19,923 nucleotides of DNA, from positions 1 to 19,923 of the forward strand of contig JBGPBV010000129.1 of NCBI GenBank assembly GCA_041481445.1. The letters are read 5' to 3'. The translations under genes and the position numbers were made by a program. The notes below the pieces were generated by a model. The model saw only the letters and a list, made by a program, of their open reading frames with translations. It had not been told where the DNA came from and did no database searches. Position 1 is the first letter of the stretch; each line of letters starts with the position of its first letter. Of the stretch, positions 9,238 to 15,406 are shown piece by piece. The DNA is from AA29 sp041481445 (GTDB taxonomy: Bacteria > Acidobacteriota > Vicinamibacteria > Fen-336).

Positions 9238-9878
9238 CCACCGCGGGCGGGGCGGGCAAGATCCGCATCCTCGTGGCCGACGACCACGCGGTGGTGCGCA
9301 TGGGCCTCGTGGCCCTGATCCACAGCGAGCCGGACCTGGAGGTGGTGGGCGAGGCGGAGGACGGGCGGCAGGCGGTGGAGCTGTTCCGCCGGCTGCGGCC
9401 CGACATCGTGCTCACCGATCTCCGCATGCCGGACATGGACGGCGTGGCCATGACCCAGACCGTCTGCCGCGAGTCCCCCGCCGCCGGCGTCATCATCCTG
9501 AGCTCGTACGACGGCGACGAGGAGATCTACCGCGCGCTGGAGGCGGGGGCCCGCGGCTACCTCCTCAAGAAGGACACGCTGGGCGAGGACATGGTCAAGG
9601 CCATCCGCGCCGTGCACGCCGGCCACCATCACATCCCGCCCGCGGTGGCGGCCACCCTGGCCGAGCGGATGCACCGCTCGGAGCTGACCCCGCGCGAGCG
9701 CGACGTGCTGGGGGCGATCGCGAGCGGGATGAGCAACAAGCGGATCGCCTTTCACCTCGCCATCAGCGAGGGCACGGTGAAGATCCACGTCACCAACATC
9801 CTGAGCAAGCTCGGGGTCAGCGACCGCACGGAGGCGGTCACCGCGGCCATCCGGCGGGGGATCCTGAGGCTGGACTAG
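9234..9878 (+). CDS. NarL/FixJ-family response regulator
   Basis: A 214-residue cytoplasmic transcription regulator, the cognate partner of the kinase whose stop it overlaps (ATGA at 9234-9237). The receiver domain (about residues 9-125) has the acidic pair Asp16-Asp17, phospho-acceptor Asp62 in LTDLRMPDMDG, the switch Ser in VIILSSYDG and the conserved Lys in GYLLKKD. A linker leads to a LuxR-type helix-turn-helix (LTPRERDVLGAIASGMSNK, then ISEGTVKIHVTNILSKLGV; about 148-210). HisKA_3 kinases normally pair with this regulator class. The most economical target is the divergent promoter at 6006-6189 controlling the receptor/GH28 unit, plus autoregulation; this is inference. Its TAG stop lies inside a CTAG palindrome that also supplies the stop of the convergent gene on the other strand. 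Confidence 0.95.
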   Translation: MTTAGGAGKIRILVADDHAVVRMGLVALIHSEPDLEVVGEAEDGRQAVELFRRLRPDIVLTDLRMPDMDGVAMTQTVCRESPAAGVIILSSYDGDEEIYRALEAGARGYLLKKDTLGEDMVKAIRAVHAGHHHIPPAVAATLAERMHRSELTPRERDVLGAIASGMSNKRIAFHLAISEGTVKIHVTNILSKLGVSDRTEAVTAAIRRGILRLD

Positions 9879-10516
9879 GAGCGCCGCGCCTTCCGCGCCG
9901 CGGTGAGGGCGCCGCGCGTGCCCGCGATGACCTCCCGGGCGTGGGCCTCCGCCTTCAGGACCCCGTTCCAGTCCTGCTGCTCGTAGGCGAGGAAGACCGC
10001 GCCCGCGGCGGCGCGGGTCACCTTCATCAGGGAGAGGAGCTGGGCGACCTGCTCCTTCTCGAGGCCGGGCACCACCTCGGAATAGAGCCTCTCGAGGTCG
10101 TTGATCTGGCGGTCGAGGTCGTTGTACACGGCTTCCGCCCGCGCCTGGGTGTCCGACCGCCGGACCAGGGCCTGCTTCTGGGCCTCGATCGCGAAGGCCA
10201 TGGCCCGCTCGGCGGCGTGGCGGGCCTCGCGACGTTGTCCCGTGCGCACCATCTCGAGCGCGCGGTCGCGCTCGTGCTCGGCCTTCTGGAAGACGGGCAG
10301 GGAGACCGCGCCGTACGTGCGCGCGACGTTGATGGCGCGGTCGGCATCGTCGACGTACTCCTGGGGGCTCGGACCGAGGACGCCGAGCTCGGTGAGGACG
10401 CGCGGCACGATCCACAGGAGCACGGACGAGATCAGCGCGGCGACGGCGATGCCGCGCAGGAGGCGCACGGCGACCAGGTGACGGTCGGGGCGGCGCCGCT
10501 CGACCTGGTCATTCAT
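9875..10516 (-). CDS. Hypothetical single-pass membrane protein with alpha-helical extracytoplasmic domain
   Basis: A 213-residue protein that I do not recognise by name. The ATG at 10516 is preferred over one 60 nt upstream because a GTGAGGA ribosome site lies 9 nt before it. A short charged N-terminus (NDQVERRRPDRH) precedes one membrane helix (GIAVAALISSVLLWIVPRVL, about 27-48). The rest is almost entirely helical, rich in Ala, Arg, Glu and Gln, with repeating short helices (DDADRAINVARTYGA, AEHERDRALEMVRTGQRRE, ARHAAERAMAFAIEAQKQAL) resembling TPR-like or DUF4398-like helical bundles. The positive N-terminus suggests an N-in topology with the bundle in the periplasm. It converges on the response regulator with a 4-nt overlap of stops and is divergent from the next gene. 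No enzymatic motif is seen. Confidence 0.7.
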   Translation of the reverse strand: MNDQVERRRPDRHLVAVRLLRGIAVAALISSVLLWIVPRVLTELGVLGPSPQEYVDDADRAINVARTYGAVSLPVFQKAEHERDRALEMVRTGQRREARHAAERAMAFAIEAQKQALVRRSDTQARAEAVYNDLDRQINDLERLYSEVVPGLEKEQVAQLLSLMKVTRAAAGAVFLAYEQQDWNGVLKAEAHAREVIAGTRGALTAARKARRS

Positions 10517-10615
10517 CGGGGGGATCCTCACTGTACCGGCCACCGTGCGCGGCGGCAACCTCGACGCCAGCTCCATTCGGGACCCCCATGAGCGCGCACA
10601 CGACGGCCGCGCGCC

Positions 10616-10646
10616 TCGACCTTCGCAAGCGGCGTGCCTCTATAAT
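10616..10646 (+). promoter_or_regulatory. Sigma70-like promoter with perfect TATAAT, probable leaderless start
   Basis: TATAAT at 10641-10646 is a perfect -10 hexamer in a region that is otherwise very GC-rich. Its last base is 7 nt before the ATG at 10654, so transcription would be expected to start at or within a base of the A of the start codon. A weak -35 candidate TCGACC (10616-10621, four of six matches) lies 19 bp upstream. No convincing Shine-Dalgarno is present between the -10 and the ATG. The arrangement fits a leaderless mRNA, a known start mode in several bacterial phyla. Confidence 0.6.
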
Positions 10647-10653
10647 CCGGGGC

Positions 10654-10920
10654 ATGGCGAACTTCATGGGCGGCAGCGCACCCGCGATGGCCAACCAGAT
10701 CGCGGAGGGCTTCATCCTGCTGAGCGCCAATACCCTGCGCGGGTTCACGGCCGGCGACCTGGGCGCGCTGCGCGGCGAGCTGGACAAGCTCCAGCGGGAG
10801 GCGCGAGCGGAGGTCCCGCCCGCCGACGACGCCCTGGCCAACCAGGCCCGCAACCGCCGCATCGTCCGCCTGGCCTCGGCGATGCAGGTCATCTCGCACC
10901 AGCTCACGGCGCGACACTAG
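10654..10920 (+). CDS. Small conserved-looking protein of unknown function (88 aa)
   Basis: An 88-residue reading frame without a recognised family. The ATG at 10654 is chosen because of the TATAAT box 7 nt upstream; an in-frame ATG at 10588 would put that promoter inside the gene. The protein begins MANFMGGSAPAMANQIAEGF and continues as probable amphipathic helices, including an acidic/basic stretch LRGELDKLQREARAEV and a terminal helix RNRRIVRLASAMQVISHQL. There is no signal peptide or long membrane helix, so it is likely cytoplasmic. G/C-biased third positions support coding. It lies 21 nt upstream of, and in the same frame as, the symporter gene, so the two probably share a transcript. 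Confidence 0.65.
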   Translation: MANFMGGSAPAMANQIAEGFILLSANTLRGFTAGDLGALRGELDKLQREARAEVPPADDALANQARNRRIVRLASAMQVISHQLTARH

Positions 10921-10941
10921 CGTGGCCACGCGACCACGGGC

Positions 10942-12399
10942 GTGGCCGTGAAGCTCCCCATCTCCGCCCTGGTCGTCCTCGTCGGCTACGTCGTGGCGAT
11001 CACCGCCTTCGGGACCTGGCTGGGGCGCCGCGGCCGGTCCGTGCGCGACTACTTCCTGGCCGCGCGCAGCGTGCCCTGGTGGGCCATCGCCACCTGCATC
11101 GTCGCCACCGAGACGAGCACCCTCACCTTCATCGGGGCTCCGGGCACCGCCTACAAGACGGACTGGACGTTCCTCCAGCTCGTTCTCGGCTACGTGGTCG
11201 GCCGGATCCTGATCGCGGGGCTGTTCATCCCCGCCTACTTCCGGGGGGAGATCTACACCTCCTACGAGCTGCTCCAGAAGCGCTTCGGGGGCGCGGTGCG
11301 CAGCGTCTCCGCCGCCATCTTCCTCATGTACCGCACGCTCGGGGACGGGATCCGCCTGCACGCGGCCGCGCTCGTCCTCGCCCTCGCCGCCGGCATCCCG
11401 GAATGGTGGTGCATCGTGGCCCTCGGGTTGGCCATGATCCTCTACACCGAGGAGGGGGGCGTGGTCGCCACCATCTGGACCGACAGCATCCAGATGTTCG
11501 TGTACCTGGCGGGCGCGATCGTGTGCCTGGTCGCCGTCATCCATCGGCTGCCCAGCGGCGTGGGGGGCGCGCTGGCCGCCGCCTCCGCCGCGGGGAAGCT
11601 CGCGCTCTTCGACTTCTCGCTCGACCTGCGGGTGCCCTTCACCTTCTGGGCCGGCCTGATCGGGGGCGCGTTCCTCACCCTGGCCACCCACGGCACCGAC
11701 CACTACCTCGTGCAGCGCCTGCTCGTGGCCAAGAGCCGCCGCGACGCCTCCGCCGGCCTCGTCCTCTCCGGGTTCCTGGTGATGGCGCAGTTCGCGCTGT
11801 TCCTCTTCCTGGGCACCATGCTGTGGGCGCACTACGCCGGCCGGCCCTTCGCGCGCGGCGACGAGGTCCTGCCCACGTTCGTGTCCACGGAATTGCCGGG
11901 CGGCTGGACCGGCTTCATCCTGGCCGCGGTGGTCGCGGCCGCGCTCTCCCCGTCCCTCAACTCGATGGCCTCGACCACCGTGCGCGACTTCTACCTGCCC
12001 TACGTCCGGCCGGGCGCCTCCGAGGCCCAGCAGATGCGCGTGGGCCGCGCGTTCACCGTCGTCTGGGGCATCGCGCAGATTCTGGTCGCGGTGGCCGCCC
12101 AGGACATGGACTCCGCCCTGCAGGGCGGCCTGGCCGCGCTGAGCTACGCCTCGGGGCCCACGGTGGGCGCGTTCCTGCTCGGGGTGCTCACGCGCCGCGC
12201 CAACTCGACGGGGACGATGGTCGGCATGGTCAGCGGCCTCGCCGTCAGCCTGGTCTGCGGGACGCTCGCGCCGTACGTCCTCCATACGGACGGCGTGGCC
12301 TGGACCTGGAACGTGGCCATCGGCGCGATCGGGACCTGCGTCGTCGGGATGGCGGTCAGCATGCTCGTGCCCGGGCGGCGGGAGGCCGAGCCGGCCTGA
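10942..12399 (+). CDS. Sodium:solute symporter family (SSS) transporter
   Basis: A 485-residue inner-membrane protein of the SSS family, which couples solute uptake to sodium re-entry. The hydrophobicity pattern fits about 13 transmembrane helices. Family hallmarks include the N-terminal DYFLAARSVPWWAIATCIVA followed by TETSTLTFIGAPGTAYKTDW, the segment TSYELLQKRFGG, and the helix containing LSPSLNSMASTTVRDFY, where the conserved Ser/Thr residues form the Na2 sodium site. The start is a GTG at 10942 (or the second GTG two codons later); neither has a ribosome site, so translation is probably coupled to the small upstream gene ending 21 nt before. The substrate cannot be read from sequence; sugars, amino acids and carboxylates are all transported by this family. 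Its next neighbour downstream is convergent. Confidence 0.93.
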   Translation: MAVKLPISALVVLVGYVVAITAFGTWLGRRGRSVRDYFLAARSVPWWAIATCIVATETSTLTFIGAPGTAYKTDWTFLQLVLGYVVGRILIAGLFIPAYFRGEIYTSYELLQKRFGGAVRSVSAAIFLMYRTLGDGIRLHAAALVLALAAGIPEWWCIVALGLAMILYTEEGGVVATIWTDSIQMFVYLAGAIVCLVAVIHRLPSGVGGALAAASAAGKLALFDFSLDLRVPFTFWAGLIGGAFLTLATHGTDHYLVQRLLVAKSRRDASAGLVLSGFLVMAQFALFLFLGTMLWAHYAGRPFARGDEVLPTFVSTELPGGWTGFILAAVVAAALSPSLNSMASTTVRDFYLPYVRPGASEAQQMRVGRAFTVVWGIAQILVAVAAQDMDSALQGGLAALSYASGPTVGAFLLGVLTRRANSTGTMVGMVSGLAVSLVCGTLAPYVLHTDGVAWTWNVAIGAIGTCVVGMAVSMLVPGRREAEPA

Positions 12400-12510
12400 C
12401 CTCTGGCGGTGCCCGGCGCGTTGCCCGGTGTGTGCGGGCCCGTTCCGTGCGCGTCCTCGTGCCAGTTCGCCTCTCGATGCGCCCTCCCGTGTCGTCCTGT
12501 CGCCCCGTAA

Positions 12511-13767
12511 TCACGAGTCCGCCAACGGGCCATCGCGGTGCCGCCCGTGCGCGGTGGTCGACCGGACCTCGACGCCCGCGGGCACGTCGACCGCGCGCTG
12601 GAAGCCCGTCTGTTCAGGCGCAGATCGCCTTGTCAAAGGGGTCGTTCCAGAACGAGTACTCGGCAGCGTCGACCGCTGCGTGACCGGCCGGCCGACACCC
12701 TCCCGGGTGCGACGCCGGCCGGGACCAAAGAACAGATCGACCTCGTATCCGTTATGGGCCCGGCATCGCAGTGCGATCGTGTCCACGGTTGGCTTGCCGC
12801 CGGCCGCATGCGGGACCACGTGGTGGAACTCGAGGAAGCGGCGCTCGCCGCAGCGGTGGCCGCTCTTCGAGACGAACGCGCACCGGCCGCCGTCCCGTGT
12901 CACCACCGCCCGCTTCACCGCGGCCGGGATGTTCCGCGATCCCTCCGCCTGGCCGCGGCTGGGCTGCGGTCGCTCCGTGGCCGCGAACTTCTTCCGGGTG
13001 AGATCTCCGATGAGCGCGCTCAGCGCGCGGTCGAAGACCTGGGCCAGATCCCCGCTCGGAATCGAATGTCCGAGCAGATCCTGGGCGAGGCGCAGCTTGT
13101 CGCGCATCTCCGCGGTCGCGGTGAAGCGGACCTCGTAGCGCTCGGTTCCGAGCGGCCGCACCCGTGCGGACGGTGGCGGGGCCGAGGCCGAGACCCCTGG
13201 CGTCACGATCGGCGTCCCGGCGACGGCGGCAGATGCCCCGCCAACCGAAAGCAGTCCCGAAGCCGTCGGTCTCGATGCCGGAGCCGCCCCGACCGGCGAC
13301 GAGCCCACCACCTCGACCGGCTTCGCATCCCGGAGCTTCCGCACCGATCCCGCGACATCCGGCCTCGGGAGCCGGTCGGCCAGCAGCTCCTCGACCTCAT
13401 CCTTGCCCTTGCCCGCAGCCGCACGGAGCAGCTCCCGCTGGTTCTCGGGCGTCAGGTGCCGGGCCAGGAGCCGGGCGGTCGTGAGGCTGAGCGATCCGGC
13501 CACGAGCATGTCCAGCATGGCCGGACAGCGCCGCGCCGCCCGCGCCGCCTCGATGCGGTTGTAGATCGCATCCTCGGAGAGGTGCAGGACCGCGCGGCAG
13601 TACTTGAACATCGAAGAGAAACCGGCACCCTCGTAGAGACGGCGGGCGTCGAACTCGGCGAGATGAACGATGAGCGCGACGCTGGCCTCGCGCTCGGTCG
13701 CGGCCAGGCGTCCGAGCGCCACCGTCAGCTCGTCATCGCTTAGGTCGAAAGCATGATCGATCTTCAT
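12511..13767 (-). CDS. HNH endonuclease-family protein
   Basis: A 418-residue protein of the widespread HNH-containing type frequent in Acidobacteriota genomes. The N-terminal half is helical (LSDDELTVALGRLAATERE, GAGFSSMFKYCRAVLHLSE, SLTTARLLARHLTPENQREL). A Pro/Ala/Ser-rich linker (residues about 155-210) is followed by a helical segment and a C-terminal HNH fold with CAFVSKSGHRCG, the FHHVVPHAAGG double His and RCRAHNGYE. The paired Cys residues and central HH..N..H pattern are those of the metal-binding nuclease motif, so DNA cleavage is plausible, but the biological role of this family is not established. About 75 basic residues follow the HNH core. The ATG at 13767 is preferred over a GTG two codons upstream; no good ribosome site is visible. 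Upstream sequence is more AT-rich than the window average. Confidence 0.85.
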   Translation of the reverse strand: MKIDHAFDLSDDELTVALGRLAATEREASVALIVHLAEFDARRLYEGAGFSSMFKYCRAVLHLSEDAIYNRIEAARAARRCPAMLDMLVAGSLSLTTARLLARHLTPENQRELLRAAAGKGKDEVEELLADRLPRPDVAGSVRKLRDAKPVEVVGSSPVGAAPASRPTASGLLSVGGASAAVAGTPIVTPGVSASAPPPSARVRPLGTERYEVRFTATAEMRDKLRLAQDLLGHSIPSGDLAQVFDRALSALIGDLTRKKFAATERPQPSRGQAEGSRNIPAAVKRAVVTRDGGRCAFVSKSGHRCGERRFLEFHHVVPHAAGGKPTVDTIALRCRAHNGYEVDLFFGPGRRRTREGVGRPVTQRSTLPSTRSGTTPLTRRSAPEQTGFQRAVDVPAGVEVRSTTAHGRHRDGPLADS

Positions 13768-14083
13768 GCTCACTTTTTAACATGAGCCGCGTCATGGCCA
13801 GGTCACGATTTCAGGTGTGGATGTGAAAGAAGATCTGATAATTCGAATCGCAGGCTCAGACGGGCTGAACGCGTGTGCGGGTCCGGTTCGGGGCGCGGTG
13901 GAATCCAGCCGGCCAACGCAAACAGCGAGCCGAACGCAGTGTTGAGCGACATCTTGCTCTACGACAGCCGTGAAGAGTGATCGGAGACCACCGACTCGCC
14001 CTGGAACGAGTCCCCCGGATGCCGGGCGTCGCGACGTTCGCAGACACTCAGGCAGGGGCCGACGGGACGCCTACCCGCGGCCG
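13768..14083. other. 316-bp intergenic stretch, no confident gene
   Basis: This stretch separates the 3' end of the NamZ-like gene from the 5' end of the HNH gene and contains no recognised protein family or tRNA. It holds the local AT-rich patch (about 13808-13850 and 13774-13780) likely to include the HNH promoter. A perfect 6-bp inverted repeat, GACTCG (13993-13998) and CGAGTC (14007-14012) with an 8-nt loop, lies about 72 nt past the NamZ stop and could be a weak terminator, but no T-run follows. A 49-codon minus-strand frame (13803-13952, beginning MSLNTAFGSLFALAGWIPPR) has no good ribosome site and may be chance. Confidence 0.5.
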
Positions 14084-15406
14084 CTAGTACAGCAGCGACT
14101 TCTGCCGGGCCTTCCGGAAGGCCTCGATCGCGGGCAGGTCGGTGGCCACGATCGCGTCCACGGGGTCGCCGCGGTCGATCGCCGCCCTCAGCTTGCGCGT
14201 CCCGACCAGGCGATCGATGGCCAGCCCCTCCCGCCGCCACTCGAATCCGGACTGGCTCTTGAGCGCGTGCAGGAGGCTGACCCCGAACTTGTAGGGCGTG
14301 ACCCCGGACGCGTCCTTGACGGAGATGCGGATGCCCAGGCAGGGCTGGCCGGCGAACTTCACGTCGGCGCCCCCGGCCCCTCCCGCCTCCGGCGTGAAGG
14401 TCGCGGTCTCCAGGGTGAGCCCGCCGGCGGCGAGGGAAGGGATGAGCGCTTCCGGCTTGAGCCACGGCGCGCCCAGGAGCAGGAACGGCATGTCCGTGCC
14501 GCGGCCCTCGGAGACGCTCGTGGCCTCGAGCAGCGCGGTCCCGGGATAGACCAGGGCCGCCTCCGGCGAGCGCAGGTTCGGCGAGGGGGCGACCCAGGCG
14601 CGGCCGGTGTCGGCCCAGCTCATCGAGCGCTTCCAGCCCTTCATGGGCACGACGGTGAGCTTGGCCGGCTTGGGCAGGGAGGCGTTGACGAACTGCGCCA
14701 TCTCGCCCGCGGTGAGGCCATGGATGAGCGGGCCGGGCGCCAGGCTCACGAAGCTCTCCTTGACGTCGTCCCCCGGCTCGTTCTCCGGCCCTTCCACGCG
14801 CTCGCCCCCGAGGGGATTCGGGCGGTCCAGCACCACGAAGTCGATGCCGGCCTCCGCCGCCGCCTGCAGGGTGAGGATCAGCGTGCTCACATAGGTGTAG
14901 AAGCGGACGCCCCCGTCCTGCAGATCGAAGACGAGCGCGTCCAGGCCCTGGAGGTCCTCCGGGGCCGGCTTCTTCTTCTCGCCGTACAGGCTCACCACGG
15001 GCACGCGCGCCAGCGGGTCGACGGCGTCCTCGACCTTCTCCCCCGCCGCCGCCTTGCCCTGCGCGCCGTGCTCGGGGGCGAAGAGGCGGACGACCTCGAC
15101 GCCGGCCCCGCGCATGACGTCCACGGACCGCCGCGAGTCCGCGGTCACGGAGGCGGCGTGGGCGACGAGCCCGATCTTCTTGCCCTTGAGGACGCCCCCG
15201 CGGTCGGACTCGATCTGCTCGAGCCCGACCCTGACCGCCACGTTCGGCGTCTTCGACGGCTGGGGCCGCGGGGGCCCGCTGGGCGGGCGCGCACTGTCGC
15301 CCCGGGGCTGCTCGGGACCGAGAGAGTCGCTGCCGCAGCTCAGGCTCGAGAGAAAGGCGAGCAGGGCCGTGAAGAGGAGCGGGTACGTACGGGCCTGGAG
15401 CCTCAC
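14084..15406 (-). CDS. namZ: Exo-beta-N-acetylmuramidase NamZ-like (DUF1343, GH171), exported
   Basis: DUF1343 proteins include NamZ of Bacillus subtilis, which releases MurNAc from the non-reducing end of peptidoglycan fragments. The 440-residue protein starts at a GTG whose last two bases begin the TGA stop of the GH3 gene (GTGA), so it is translationally coupled. The N-terminus MRLQARTYPLLFTALLAFLS ends near a Cys (SLSCGSDS), suggesting a lipoprotein although position -3 is Ser instead of the usual Leu/Val/Ile. Family motifs are intact: LFAPEHGAQG, FDLQDGGVRFYTY (normally QDVG, here QDGG), VLDRPNPLGG, VVPMKGWKRSM, SPNLRSPEAALVYPGT and SVSEGRGTDMPF. A Pro-rich linker follows the lipobox-like region. 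In B. subtilis namZ is clustered with nagZ, and here too the gene directly follows a NagZ-like gene, which supports the assignment. Confidence 0.9.
   Translation of the reverse strand: MRLQARTYPLLFTALLAFLSSLSCGSDSLGPEQPRGDSARPPSGPPRPQPSKTPNVAVRVGLEQIESDRGGVLKGKKIGLVAHAASVTADSRRSVDVMRGAGVEVVRLFAPEHGAQGKAAAGEKVEDAVDPLARVPVVSLYGEKKKPAPEDLQGLDALVFDLQDGGVRFYTYVSTLILTLQAAAEAGIDFVVLDRPNPLGGERVEGPENEPGDDVKESFVSLAPGPLIHGLTAGEMAQFVNASLPKPAKLTVVPMKGWKRSMSWADTGRAWVAPSPNLRSPEAALVYPGTALLEATSVSEGRGTDMPFLLLGAPWLKPEALIPSLAAGGLTLETATFTPEAGGAGGADVKFAGQPCLGIRISVKDASGVTPYKFGVSLLHALKSQSGFEWRREGLAIDRLVGTRKLRAAIDRGDPVDAIVATDLPAIEAFRKARQKSLLY

Noticed and set aside
12423..12439. GCCCG-N7-CGGGC hairpin after the symporter stop
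   Set aside because: Only a 5-bp stem with no following T-run; in DNA this GC-rich such short inverted repeats are expected by chance, so it was not called a terminator.
13842..13852. TTCGAATC resembling a tRNA T-loop
   Set aside because: The flanking bases do not form a T-stem, and no acceptor, D or anticodon arms can be drawn around it.
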